Assembly (NCBI GenBank): GCA_019787685.1
Contig: JAHNUO010000012.1
Location: forward strand, 248,001 to 312,000
Reading direction: 5' to 3'
Source of the DNA: Chiua virens
Taxonomy: Eukaryota; Basidiomycota; Agaricomycetes; Boletales; Boletaceae
DNA: 64,000 nucleotides
The translations under genes were made by a program, and so were the position numbers. Each line of letters begins with the position of its first letter. Position 1 is the stretch's first letter. The notes under the pieces were generated by a model, which was not told where the DNA came from, searched no databases, and saw nothing but the letters and a program-made list of their open reading frames with translations. This document shows positions 47,967 through 59,409 of this stretch, piece by piece.

Positions 47967-50900
47967 ATGGCAAGCTGTCCTCATCAATCGGAATTATCAA
48001 AGCTACAGCAGCCAAAAATCAGCCAGTCAGTTCATCGTGAAGAGTGTACACAATGCTTTGACAATCAGGTAAGCTCGATCCCACAATCGCAGACACTCCA
48101 CGAAGCAACATGATAGGACGGCGACGACGGTGTCGAGGTCTGCCTCGTCTGCTTCAACGGCGCATGTCTGAGTCCAGATCGCCATCACGCGCGCACACAT
48201 GTCGCGCGATCGGGACACACCTTCACCCTCAATGTTAAACGGAAACCTAAACCGAAATCCCACCATAGTCGCGTGCGTATCCGCCTTTCACTTGAGCGCG
48301 ACGCGAGCTGACTTGCACCAGGGTGACGAAGAGCCACCTGCTAAGATGACCAAGCTTGCAATCGTCCAAGAACGCGAAGAGGACAAGTACGACCACCATA
48401 CTTCATTAAGATGCTGGCAGTGCGATCCAGAGAACGGAAAGGAGATCGTTGGGGACGAAAACACAGTAGGTCTCCTTTCTTCATTTACCTGAGAATCTGT
48501 GTGTTCAAGCGTCTCTTTCCGCAGACGAAGCATTTGACAAACGGGATCATGCAGTCGTTATCGTCAGCACGTCAATCAGAGGTCAAAGCTTGGGAAGAGG
48601 AGATCGTCGCTTGCGAGCATACATTGATACTCGAACAGATCGCGAGTGGTCCTATTCCTGCTGAAGGTGGGTGTTTTATCTCGGATACATCGTGCCTCAC
48701 GCTGGATGAGAACGTAGGACTTGCGCACTGCGCTTCTTGCGAACTGACATCTAATTTGTGGCTTTGCCTGTCTTGTGGCGCACTTGGTTGTGGACGTTCG
48801 CAATATGGATCTCTCGGTGGAAATAGTCACGCGTTGGCTCACTTTAACGCAACTCGGCATCCGGTTTGTGTAAAGCTCGGGACAATCACCCCCGAAGGTG
48901 CAGCGGGTACGCACTTAAAGGCTTCAATAGAGAATCTAGTTGACTCCCCTTAACAGATATATATTGCTACGCGTGCAACGATTCGCGTCTCGACCCCGAG
49001 TTGACTACCCACCTCGCTGCATTTGGAATAAATGTCATGTCTCAAAGGAAGACGGAGAAGAGCATGACAGAGCTGGTGAAGCATTCGACTTCACAATATA
49101 TGCGGAACCCTCACCCTCCTTGTAGCAAATTGAACAAAACTTGACTTTTGACTTTTCTCTCACTGCAGAGGATGGAAGCGCATTAAAACCTGTCTTTGGC
49201 CCGGGACTCACTGGACTCAGTAATCTCGGAAACAGGTAGGAAAAAATGTACCCCGATGTGTCAGTATTTCTCATCAGCTTTCCTTTTCAAGTTGTTACAT
49301 GGCTTCTGTCTTACAAACTCTTTTTTCGTTGACCCCTTTTCAAGAATGCTACTATCATCGCCCCTTACCAGATCGGTCTCAAGAGTATGTTTCCGACAAG
49401 GCTTCGGTACACTGGGCAACCTGTGCACAGTTACTACCCGCGGACTGTCTAGAGTGTCAGCTAATGAAGCTCGCTGACGGTCTTCTAAGTGGACGTTACT
49501 CGATTCCGCATATGGAGCAGCGTCAGTTTGACGCCTCTTTAATTACCACAAAAAACTGACATCTAACCAGCGCCCTCGGATCCCCATGCTCACGCAGCGC
49601 CAGAGCACACGCCTTGGCAGCTTGGTCTTAAACCTGCCGGGTTCAAAACCTTGGTCGGTAAAGGTCACGCCGAGTTTGCTACCATGCGGCAACAAGATGC
49701 AGAAGAGTTCTTTGGGCATTTGCTAACTGTCCTCAGACGTTATAATCACCAGGCAAGAGGTGGGGCACCAGGTATGCATTCCACCGTCCTTTGTGTTTAT
49801 TGGCCACTCATCAGAATATTCTAGAGGAGGGTGAGCCAACGGATATCTTTTCATTTGGATTAGAGCAACGCTTGGAGTGCTTGGGATGCCATCGGGTCAG
49901 ATATCGTATCGATAACATGGACGTCCTGAGCCTCGGTGTGCCAGCGACCGGAATTTTGGAAAGCAAAGTTTCCGCAGACCTATTCAAGCCAGAATATGCA
50001 CCGGTCCCTTTGGAGTTATGCCTAGACCTCCTCCTCGGTGAAACGGGGCAAGAGACGCTGGAATACCAGTGTGAAGCAGGGTGTGGGAAGACCCAGGCGG
50101 TCAGACGCACGCAGCTCGCAACGTTCCCTGATGTGCTTGTCATTCACGCGAAGAAATTCCAGCTCAAAAATTGGGTGCCCACAAAACTAGGTGTGTATTT
50201 GTTGGCCTGATCCGTCCGGAATCTACACAGCGCAAACACAGACATTCCCATTATTCTGCCTGAGCGGGCCCTTGTGCTGGATGGATATCTTGGTGCGGGA
50301 CTTCAACCGGATGAGGAAGAACTACCGGATGAGCCTTCCTCTGGCTCTGTTCCATCATTGCCGAGATTCGATTCCGAAGCATTGGCGCAGTTGGAGGGCA
50401 TGGGCTTTCCGACCGTGAGATGCCAGAAGGCACTCTTTGCAACCGATAATTCTGGTGCTGAGGCAGCCATGGAGTGGTTATTCGACCACATGGAAGATCC
50501 CGGTACGTGAACACTAAATCGACTGACGAGTAAGACTGAGTATACAACCAGACATCGATGCTCCCATTCAGCTGAGTGCGTCGACGGGGCGCTCGAACGC
50601 CCAGGAGCTTCCACAAGAACAAATTGCACTACTGGCAGACATGGGTTTTACACACGCGAAAGCCCGTAAAGCACTCTTGGAAACGGTATGCAGCTCGACC
50701 AATTTCGGACCACCATACATTGCTAACGCGGAGCGCAGAACGGGGATCTTGAACGTGCAGTAGAGTGGGTGTTCAACCACCTCGATGACACTGGTGAAGA
50801 CACTGTCTCGGCCTCTGTACCCACCCCTGCGAAAAAGCATCCAGGATCTGCAACTTTACCTGCCATCTACCGGCTCAAGGCGTTCATTTCACACAAGGGC

Positions 50901-51110
50901 CCGAGCGTGCACTCAGGGCATTACGTCGCTCACATTCGGTTGCCGCATTCGACGTCAGAAGATGGGATGGATGTCGACACTGGCGCGAGCGAGAACGAAA
51001 GATGGGTGTTGGTTAACGACGAAAAAGTGGTACTGGCTGATCGAACGAGCGTGGAGGAGTTGAAGAAGTTGGCGTACATGTATGTGTTTGAGAGGATTCC
51101 GGCGGCCTAG
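47967..51110 (+). CDS. UBP14: Ubiquitin carboxyl-terminal hydrolase 14 / USP5 (isopeptidase T)
   Basis: Cysteine protease that disassembles free polyubiquitin chains. Start MASCPHQSELSKLQQPKISQ, then SVHREECTQCFDNQ and an in-phase exon DGDDGVEVCLVCFNGACLSP (variant zinc finger). The ZnF-UBP domain has CELTSNLWLCLSCGALGCGR, SLGGNSHALAHFNATRHPVC, DIYCYACNDSRLDPEL. The catalytic domain has GPGLTGLSNLGN joined to SCYMASVLQTLFSL (Cys box), MRQQDAEEFFGHLLTVL, CGKTQAVRRTQLATFPDVLV and the His box GPSVHSGHYVAHIRLP, then ERWVLVNDEKVVLAD. Two UBA domains lie between (AQLEGMGFPTVRCQKALFAT and LADMGFTHAKARKALLET). Ends YVFERIPAA. About twelve introns, no frame breaks. Domain order equals USP5. Confidence 0.97.
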
Positions 51111-51753
51111 GGAAGTAGAAATAGACTTGTGACGGGCCCCGCAGGTACAAGTCCCTACTGGTGTAGGATCATGATAGCGCGATCAGTGACTAAACTATGT
51201 AACTCGTACAACCAAATGGCATTACACTAGTACGGACGAGACGCAAGTATCTAGAAGCTCCAGAGGCCGCACTGAAGGCCGGGCGGGCTGCAACCAACTC
51301 AATATCCAAAACTACTATTACTTACTTACACTACGGATAATGTGTTGTATCTCTAATACGATGTATCTTACGGTAATAAATCGTAGCAGCCCCTACATCG
51401 AATAACCTATACTCGTTCTTCCCTACTATGTATTTTTTTAATAATGCCACCGACTCGGACCTCAAAGCCCGCATTCCAATTCTGAACCGCAGAGGCTACG
51501 CTACCAAGATAAGACTGATCTATCAAGCTCTCTATCTTTATTCAAAGTTCGGCGTTGTCTCTTAAACCGTTCACCTGGGGATGACATCGACGTGGAGGTT
51601 GGATGTTCAAGGTCACTGCGTAGCGACTGTACTTGGGCTAGTATATTCGCAGACCTACACAGTAGACTCGCGGAGTAGTATGTAGCTAGCGTAACTGCGA
51701 CATGCGGCAACGGAAGTGTATGGGTTCTAAGTATCTGAGTGACAGTCACGTCA
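51111..51753. other. Intergenic, no gene seen
   Basis: About 640 bp between the converging 3' ends of UBP14 and the small secreted-protein gene. AT-rich in 51290-51450. No motif. Confidence 0.45.
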
Positions 51754-52564
51754 TCACACGGTAGCAGGAGCATGAAAAGTTGTTTCCTGCGAAATAATGA
51801 AAATGGTTGTAAGGACTTTGTCAACAAGAGAGCCGAGGCCCCTGACGACGCCACAGCTGAAGTTTAAACTTGAATTAGCGTTAGTATCGGCCCCAGCGGC
51901 GGCCTTGACGATGTTGAGAAGGGCACTGAAAAGTTTCTGCAATACACCTTAGGGTCGGGGCGGGGAGAATCATATGTTGATACGCACATTTATGTCCTCG
52001 GAAAAAGAAAGGCTGAGGGCTTGAAGAACAGATAATTGGCCATCACCCTTACTAGGGTAATGGCCGCTGAGAGTCTGAAGGCGAGAAATGGCAGTGGCGA
52101 CAGAAGCGTTGATAGACGAAACGCTCTTCTCGACAAGGGAAGCCGAGATGTTGGAGGGCATGATGAAAGCTATCAAATCACGTTAAGTAACGATCGCGCA
52201 GATATTGCTTGGACGTACTCAATTCTTCAATGTAAGGTTGGATCTGAGTTTGAAGGTCATTGAAGATGACAGCAATGGATGGCGTATTGGTGCTGCGAAT
52301 GTCAACCTTGGACTCGATGGACCTAACTGCGTAGTCGATGTCGGATTTAAGATCGCAGACAACGACGGCATTCTCAACTTTACTCTCGAGGGAGCTCAGT
52401 TGACCACCGACGGCAGGGGTATTGTTGATCTGAGGAAACGCAGAGACACCGGGCTCCGAACCAGGCGACGCACTAGTGGAGAGGCTTCCTGGGAGAGAAA
52501 TGGAAACAGCGGCGGTGAAGGCGACTAAAGCAGCAGAAATCAAAACAGAAGCAAAAAAAGGCAT
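51754..52564 (-). CDS. Small secreted hypothetical protein
   Basis: About 185 residues in three exons. It opens with a clear signal peptide, MPFFASVLISAALVAFTAAV, with cleavage likely after a small residue near position 19-20. Then a Ser/Pro linker (SLPGSLSTSASPGSEPG) and helical segments with hydrophobic heptads: LSSLESKVENAVVVCDLKSD, IAVIFNDLQTQIQPYIEEL, MPSNISASLVEKSVSSINAS, LSVLQALSLSFSEDIN, KLFSALLNIVKAAAGADTN, VVRGLGSLVDKVLTTIFIIS. Stop at 51754. Both introns are GT-AG and in phase. No cysteine-rich pattern, so it is neither a hydrophobin nor a typical effector. A TATATA site sits about 40 bp upstream of the ATG. Confidence 0.72.
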
Positions 52565-52601
52565 TCTCGAATGGACTGTGGAGGCACATTCTGCACCAAG
52601 A

Positions 52602-52607
52602 TATATA
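52602..52607 (-). promoter_or_regulatory. TATA box of the small secreted-protein gene
   Basis: A TATATA run, read on the minus strand, lies about 40 bp upstream of the start codon at 52564. The leader would be very short. Confidence 0.4.
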
Positions 52608-54428
52608 GATTCGAAATAGGTGACAAGATGCTGGCGACGTGTCAGGGGCCCGAGGGCAGCCTGAGCATTTTCGAGCCGTGACCCAACTCGGTGAACCCAT
52701 TCGAGGGGAAAGTGGGATGGCAGCCGAGATTTGGTCGAGATAAATTATTACCCACCGTCGCGACTCCTCGGGCTGTCACGGTGGATGACCAATGTTCTCT
52801 CAGTGTCCATGAGTATCGCAGTGATATAAAACCTGGGGCTCGATCAGATACAATGACTCGGAGTCGGACTTGTTGCCATAAACTTACTTGTAACTTGAGA
52901 TGGTACTTAGTCCGTTCACAATAAGTCGCGAATATACGAGTCTAATGCAACTGTGCAAAAGTATGGCTGTTCTCTCCTCAGGAACAATTGAGAACGGCTA
53001 AGCTTGCAAGTTGAGCATAGTCGGGGGTGGAGCGGCAGTTTGCTTATTGTGTGTTTATTTGTGAATAAATGGTGCCTGGGAAGTATCAAGTCGCTGGCTT
53101 ACGTCCCAGCGGCGTTTTCGTCTCACCGAGAACCAATTAGCCAGGTACCACCTGTTTACGAATAAAATGAGTCGTCATAAACATTGCCAACGATGTCAGT
53201 CCGAATCGAGGACGTTGAGAGAAATGACTCCTATACCAAGGACAACTTGCACTACATGTTGAGACGAGGAAACTTGTCAGCTGTAAATCTGTAATTCCTT
53301 GATCCTCCAACGTAGTGGATTGTACATACGTTCAAGTTCAAGAGACAATTCGGTACCGAGTGGGCGTATTGTGAAAGATGAAATAGTATTACACCGCTGA
53401 TGTTTTCCTCCGTCTACCGGTTCGAGGTTTTACGATCTGAATCCTGTGCAGTGGATCAAAAGCGGGCTATGTTCTTGCCGATCTCTATGCGCACCTTGTT
53501 TCTCCACTTCCCCCCATGAAAACTTGTTCGCCATCGACATTGCCACCAGTCCACCAAGGAATAACCAGCTATGACATAGAGCCTCTGGACTGAACACCTT
53601 TGACAAGCGTGATATAGTGATCGGCCACGGGTTCGATTGTCGAGAAACCTAAAGTGCTTGTCGCCGATTGTGTACACTTCGTTTGCCAACATGTGGATGC
53701 CAATGCGCTATGAAATGTCTTGCATCTCCTGCGATATCGTCCACGAGGAAAATGCGCGGCCGAGTGCCCTACTTCTTGACTAAGCAAGACTTCTATACGG
53801 GTGTCTGATTTAGTGTCTTCGAGCTCCGTCACTGGTGTCGACGATGACATTACTCAGCTCTCAAACGCTGGCCACGTCTATGGCTCACTTTGATCAAACG
53901 AGTGTGGTGTATGCCAGGATTGTCGATGTGTTGGTAGCCTTATCGATTCATGACCATGAAATGTACTGAATCCTGCTGTGGGGAGAAATATAGGCATTCA
54001 GCAGTAGAGTCACGTAGTAGAGCTATTGTCACGTAATAATCACGCAGTCACAAAGCTCTTCAGATACTTTACGTAATACGAACGTCTGTCTCGTACTGAT
54101 CTTTGTCTTGATAGGCAGCATATTGGTATAAGAAACGGGGATAACACCAGTCAACATCGGGAGACTGACACAGGCAACTTGAACTAACAGTGCATCTTCC
54201 CAAGGTCCAGGGATGGGCCCAGGCTAAATCGAGCCACTCTTCAGCATGAAGCTCATGGAGGACTTTTATGTCACACAAGGGGCTGGTGTTGCTACCTTAC
54301 CACTGACGTATTTGGCCCCTGTTTCGTCACGCTCTGCCTGAAACCTCAGGACTTGGAATGTGAGCGGTCCATCATATTGTTTTGGTTCTAACTTCTAACA
54401 TAAGGTGGCCAAGCCTAGGCTCCGCCAC
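52608..54428. other. Intergenic, one unresolved coding-like patch
   Basis: About 1.8 kb. At 53580-53850 (-) an ATG opens MSSSTPVTELEDTKSD, and another frame reads LVDDIAGDARHFIAHWHPH, but no intron set joins them convincingly. Nothing else is supportable. Confidence 0.35.
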
Positions 54429-55739
54429 CTAAGAGCTATGCTGCTTCTGTCTCGGAACTAATTTGACCTCTATCCTCTCGCACGCCCCCATTTTGACAAT
54501 ATTCTCAATAGGGATCGCCTCCGTCATCATAGGCACTACCTTCCGCGTGGGCCGAAGGTGAACCTGAGCGTAGCGCAACCACGCAATGAAACTCCCTTCC
54601 TTGATATCCGCATTGGCATGCTCCGGTCGATTCCACAAACAAGGCAACCAGTCGTCCCTGTTCGTCGCCCCAAAGCCCGAAAAGAACTTTGCGATCGTGG
54701 TGTTCGTATACATATAGTTGGCAATTGTTTCTGCCTCTTGGTTCCGTTCTCCAGGCTCGATGCCCTCCCGTTGACTCGCGAACAAGTCAAATAATTTCTG
54801 GCCGTCGAGGTTTGTTGTGAACTGTGCGTACGCGTGGTCGGTCGTCACCTCGAGTTTGAAAATCTTGTTGGACCAATATGAAGGTCCGTCGAAGCCGTCC
54901 GACGGGATCTTGGATTAGGAAGAGGCGTTCCGCGGCAAGGTTGACTGCGATATAGTCATTGAGGATGCTTTTATTGATTTCGTCCGACGGGTCATGCCCT
55001 GGCAACATTGGTGTGTATGGCTCTAACCAGCTTATGAGCAGGTCTTGGGAGAGATCCCTCGGGCCTGTTCTACCCTTCCAAAGGGCCGCGAAAACGTCTC
55101 TCCAGCGCTTCATGAACGCATCGCCCTTCTGCGAGAAAAGTGCGGCGTTGCTGAAAAGATAAAACTCCTTGGGGGGGACCTTGATGATGTATGCGCACAT
55201 GGTATATTCAGTTTTGGGGTCTTGGATGACTGACCAGATGTCATCAAGGTCGCAAAATATCATGCAACTGACGTCGAGCCAGACCCCTCCGTGTTCGTAC
55301 AGCAAAGCAATTCTGAGAAAGTCGGCTGTGGCTTGTGGCATCATGAACACCGACGAGGTCACCTTGAACGCGTCGGGAAACTCATCCGTGTTCAGGAACT
55401 TGGAGACGTGGTTCGGTGAGTCCGGAACCAGATCGAGGAGGCGCACCTAATAACTGATCATGCTCTCAGAATATGATATGACTCGGTGATTAAACTGGAC
55501 GTACCATCCAGCCCAATGGCTCGAAACGGCGCATCCACGCAATGACGTTCCGCTGAGTCCACTGGTCTCATGTTGTCCCAGCCAGTATTCCAGAACGCCC
55601 AGATGTTCTTCTCTGAGGTGACTGGGCGATACGTCAGGAGGGTGCCGACGATCTCCGACTCTGGACGTAGGTCGAGTTTCTCTTCGGGGATAGCCTCCAC
55701 GCCTGGAGGTAAGGCTGCAGCAATACTTGTAGAAGACAT
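54429..55739 (-). CDS. Caps_synth-family glycosyltransferase (capsular polysaccharide synthesis-like)
   Basis: Glycosyltransferase with the GT32/Caps_synth layout, presumably nucleotide-sugar dependent. Starts MSSTSIAAALPPGVEAIPEE, then KNIWAFWNTGWDNMRPVDSA (family IWxFW motif). After an intron: VRLLDLVPDSPNHVSKFLNT, PQATADFLRIALLYEHGGVW directly followed by LDVSC and CDLDDIW (GGxWLD, acidic metal-site region), KGDAFMKRWRDVFAALW, ISWLEPYTPML. One extra base at 54900 breaks the frame after FLIQDP; the continuation DGFDGPSYWSNKIFKLEVTT, HAYAQFTTNLDGQKLFDLF, ANYMYTNTTIAKFFSGFG ends at 54429. No signal peptide or membrane anchor seen, so the product is probably cytosolic or its anchor exon is missing. 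Donor and acceptor sugars unknown. Confidence 0.85.
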
Positions 55740-57163
55740 CGCGAGGTGCGCAGTGTTCACCTGTCGCTGTCTAAGCGAAGAGTTTTCGTAACGTGTAAGG
55801 ACCTGCAACTCACGAACTTTGCTTGTAAATGATGATCGTGCGACGGCACTTCTCCAAAGAACGATGAGTTGGCGAGACGAGTTGGAAGAGTAACAGGACG
55901 TAGGTTCAGATATTACTACCGTACCACGCAATGAAAAACTGGACAGCACACACGAAGCAATGACGGTTTATGTAGAGTTCAAGTTTCTGATCAATCATCG
56001 ACATCATCGGAATCTGGTGACGTTTATTGCAGTAAATGAAGCGACAGCAGATGACAGGTTCTGTGACTCGTTTCACCGGAGTTCATATGTCCCCACTGCG
56101 GGATTCAGAAGTATATAGGGTAGCTGATATATGGTCGTGTGCAGTTCACTTGTAATATGTCCCGGTATCACTTCAATTAGTACTACTAGTGTCCATGGCC
56201 ACTTCAAGAAGTTGTATCACTGTCGTACTGCACTGAGTTCTATTTCTGCCTGGCCGGAGCTTCGGCCTCGGCCCCATGGGCACAGGCGATCAATCCGTAT
56301 ATTAGTGCTGTCGTGATGTTTCAGTCACATACTATAGTAACAGCTATGACAACCCGCATTTTCCATGACTCATGTCAGACAGAAGCAGAGTGCTGAGCTC
56401 GTTTGGCGCTTCCATTTCATCTCCTCGACCACCTCAAAACCAAATGAGTGCCATATAGCATCCTGCTTCCACTCAGTCCAGATAGGCTTTTTTTAATCTG
56501 CGGTACAATGAGTAGTCTGTGTGAGTCCACCCGCTCCTATGGCAAGGGAAAAAGTGGGAGAGAGGAGCAACGAGTGATGGTTACAGTAGAATATGTACAT
56601 ACTGAGGTGAGGTCCGCACGGTACAGAATAAAGGGACAGGCGCATATCGCAAGCATGATCTCTCTGCCTGTGCCTGTGTGAGACAGTAGATTGTCGATCT
56701 TGGTTGATCCATTGTTGGATTGCTGCTGTGTACATACTATTCACAATTTTAGCAGAAGGGACTTTGGATGATCGTGCTGCTGTGTCGGATAGGTCACAAA
56801 TACGCCAAGTACATCTCAAGGCAGACAGCGCAGACGGGGAGGGTTGGTTGGCCGGAGTCACCCTCTTTGGGCCCAGCACCAGGTTGGGGGCCGTCAGCCC
56901 AAAAGGACCTGCCTTTATTTGTAAGAATGGAGTCTGCACCGGCGGGGGTAGAGGGGAAATGGGGCGGAGGCACTGAAGGAGCGGCCATGTGATGGTTTAT
57001 GAGTCATTAGTCACCGTTCGGTTGGGGATGCCGAGATGTTCATGTTGAGCTGCAGTTATGCACAGGTTGTGTGCAGATGGCGAGGTAACGACGCGCCACA
57101 TGAAGAAATGAGTGAGTCGTCCCGCTCTTGTCTTCCTCCGCTCGTCGTTCTTGGTCCCAGAGA
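55740..57163. other. Intergenic, no gene seen
   Basis: About 1.4 kb upstream of the glycosyltransferase. Open frames at 56493-56980 occur on both strands without motifs. Confidence 0.4.
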
Positions 57164-57870
57164 TCACAGGTACGTTGATGGTTGAAGCGTGGCCCAGACC
57201 TCCCGCAAAAGGGCTGCCGCCTCTCGATCTGTCTTTCCTTCGATCTTGAAAATGAGCCTGGCGTCGGTGAATTCAGCTAGGGTGTAATCTGGTTCTACGT
57301 CTAAGTGGGGGCGGGGGTGATTCAGAGCTCTTCAAGTTTCCGCTATCCGTCAATTACTTGAGTTTCACTTGAGTGGCTCGTAGCGGAGGTAACTAGTCGC
57401 TCGTGGATATCGAGGGGATTTGAGTTGCGAGACAACGGCTTGGAGGAGCCTTTAGCTCGATGAAATGTGATTCGTAGTTCATGTTTTTGTGAGTCACTCG
57501 TTCCGTCGTTGTTGATGCAGCGCTAGAATAAATATGATGTATTAATGATTAATGACATCTCAAGTTGTTTGCTCAAAAATGCAACTGACCTTTCGTCTTC
57601 TTGATCTCGTATCTCAGTTGGATGCCGCTGGTAATGCCTCCAATGCCCACACGTCCGATAGTATATTCTCGCCGTCGTCCTGTTGCTCAGCGAACATTTT
57701 GGTGTGACGCCTCGTTGTGTCGTTGCCCTCGTTGCTGGACGGACAGTGAGATTGGTCTCCGGCGTGTGGCATGTGCCGTTGTCGTCGCCGTCGCCGTCGC
57801 CGTGTTCTCGCCCTCCCCCTCGTTGCGTAGTAAAAGAACAGGTGATGGCGGCGACGCCGACGGCGCTAGG
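57164..57870 (-). CDS. Hidden multi-exon gene, product unknown (5' end unclear)
   Basis: Read on the minus strand, five exons join by GT-AG introns with agreeing phases: a Gly-Asp repeat (HGDGDGDDNG) then TCHTPETNLTV; RRRREYTIGRVGIGGITSGI then QLRYEIKKTK; a 25-nt exon ALHQQRRNE; LLQAVVSQLKSPRYPRATSY then LRYEPL; KALNHPRPHLDVEPDYTLAE then FTDARLIFKIEGKTDREAAA and LLREVWATLQPSTYL, stop at 57164. Introns: 57330-57368, 57450-57497, 57523-57589, 57680-57740. The C-terminal half looks like a folded alpha/beta domain. No family recognised. No in-frame ATG was found upstream, so a 5' exon is missing from this model. Confidence 0.48.
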
Positions 57871-59409
57871 TCGTAGCAACAAGGGACGGGCAGATGGTCA
57901 CGATGGGCGCGTCGAGTCGCTCGCCTCATCCCGTCAATTGCAGTGGGGGTCGTCGATGTCATCTGAGTCGCTGCTGCCGTGTCCTCATCTCTGTCCTCGT
58001 CGCGTAGCAAAGGGATGGGAAACGGCGGTCGCGGTACCTCGTACGGTAGAGTTGGGACTCCTCGGCGCCACCATACTTGACGTGGATGTCAGGACGGCTA
58101 TTGTCATAAAGTCTATTTGATAGCCGCAAATCAACTTCAGCCCGGGTGGCCTTCGGCTATGCACATCCATGGCACACGTCCAGTCCCATAGCTAGTGTGA
58201 GTGGTCAAATTAATCAAAGGCGGTGGAACGAAAAGCGTCAAGATCACAAATGCTACGGTTGAAAAACATCACTGTTAATGGTCGTCTGGGATGACATCTT
58301 TGAAAATTTGACCAAGAACACGGAGGCGTCACCTACTACTCAGTAAGCAGGCAAGGTTTTGAGAAAACCTTGCCTGTTGACTGAAGTTATGGGTGTATGG
58401 GCTCGCGGTATCTGTGATCACCCTATTGCCATACCTGGCGCCTATTCCATCAAGCTAGACAGTTGAATTTATCTTCGAGAAAGCATACTGGTCTTGGCAC
58501 CATCTGACGGGTGAACGGCTTGACTGTTTTGTCGTGGTGGGATGGTTGCAAGGGGATTCCATAAAATGACCGTGTACACGACATGTGGAGATTGCATGCA
58601 CGGTGATCTTGAAGGTGTAGACCAGTGGCTATCCAATTAAGCCGATGGCAACGGCGAGAGTCGCGGTCTCCGCGGGGGCCGTGTAGATGAGTCTTGGAGG
58701 GAATATCCGAGCGTGTGTCACGTCGCCGTACGTTCGGTGTCGGGAGGTTGAAGTGAACTTGAGCGATGGTTTTGTTCAACGACGAAAAGAATAGAGACGA
58801 TGGAATGTAGTTGAATTTTCCTGGTGTGGGAATGATGTTCTTGATCATTCAAGATTCGGTCTCGCTTACGTCTAGATGGGAAGGGACGCACTATCATCGG
58901 AGAAACGCATCCACCATAATACTCAGGGCCGGACAATGCCAATTTCCACCGAGATCCGACACTCGGCGACCTCACCTAAAAGCGAGAACAACTTGGTATC
59001 ATCATGACATCTGACGAGCCGCTGCAAGTTTTCGACGGGTGAGTCACCTGAGCCTTAGGCTGTATAACGTCACGTTTTTCGGGCTTCGCTCACGTTACCA
59101 CGGATCCGAGTGCGACTCTCCCTCGTTTTTACACCAGGTCGCCAACGGTTATGAGACTGATTCCCACTCCAGCACCTAGCCATCTATTCTGGTATGTGTG
59201 TGCTTGCTGTAAGTATTATTAACAGCTAGTGATCTAGTGACGAGATGATCTTGGACAAGAATAGCATTCACCGCAGGTCTGATATAAATGGCCTGACCAT
59301 CGCGGTTCTTTCTCGTCTTCTGCCTTCCTCTTGTATCCTTTGTCTGATTTATCAGCATCCGTCGTTCCTTCCTCCTGTCCTTCTCTCGCGTCATGTCCCC
59401 AGCCCTACC
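57871..59409. other. Gap before the copper radical oxidase
   Basis: About 1.5 kb. It contains a perfect hairpin (58348-58376, separate entry). At 59004 (+) an ATG opens MTSDEPLQVFDG; two possible introns would lead to SPTVMRLIPTPAPSHLFW and SDINGLTIAVLS, perhaps a spliced leader or short upstream frame of the oxidase. Not called as a gene. Confidence 0.35.
58348..58376. repeat. Perfect 13-bp inverted repeat with 3-nt loop
   Basis: CAGGCAAGGTTTT, loop GAG, AAAACCTTGCCTG. Pairing extends with mismatches to 58341-58383 (CAGT...ACTG). No oligo-T follows on either side as expected of a Pol III terminator, and no gene end is adjacent. Confidence 0.75.

Noticed and set aside
47791..48266. Two-exon minus-strand gene (MCARVMAIWTQTCAVEADEA...).
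   Set aside because: The plus strand here encodes the start and variant zinc finger of UBP14 (SVHREECTQCFDNQ, VEVCLVCFNGACLS); the minus frames are its shadow.
53456..53850. Minus-strand gene starting MSSSTPVTELEDTKSD.
   Set aside because: Three frames each carry plausible pieces but none joins with correct phases; no family resemblance.
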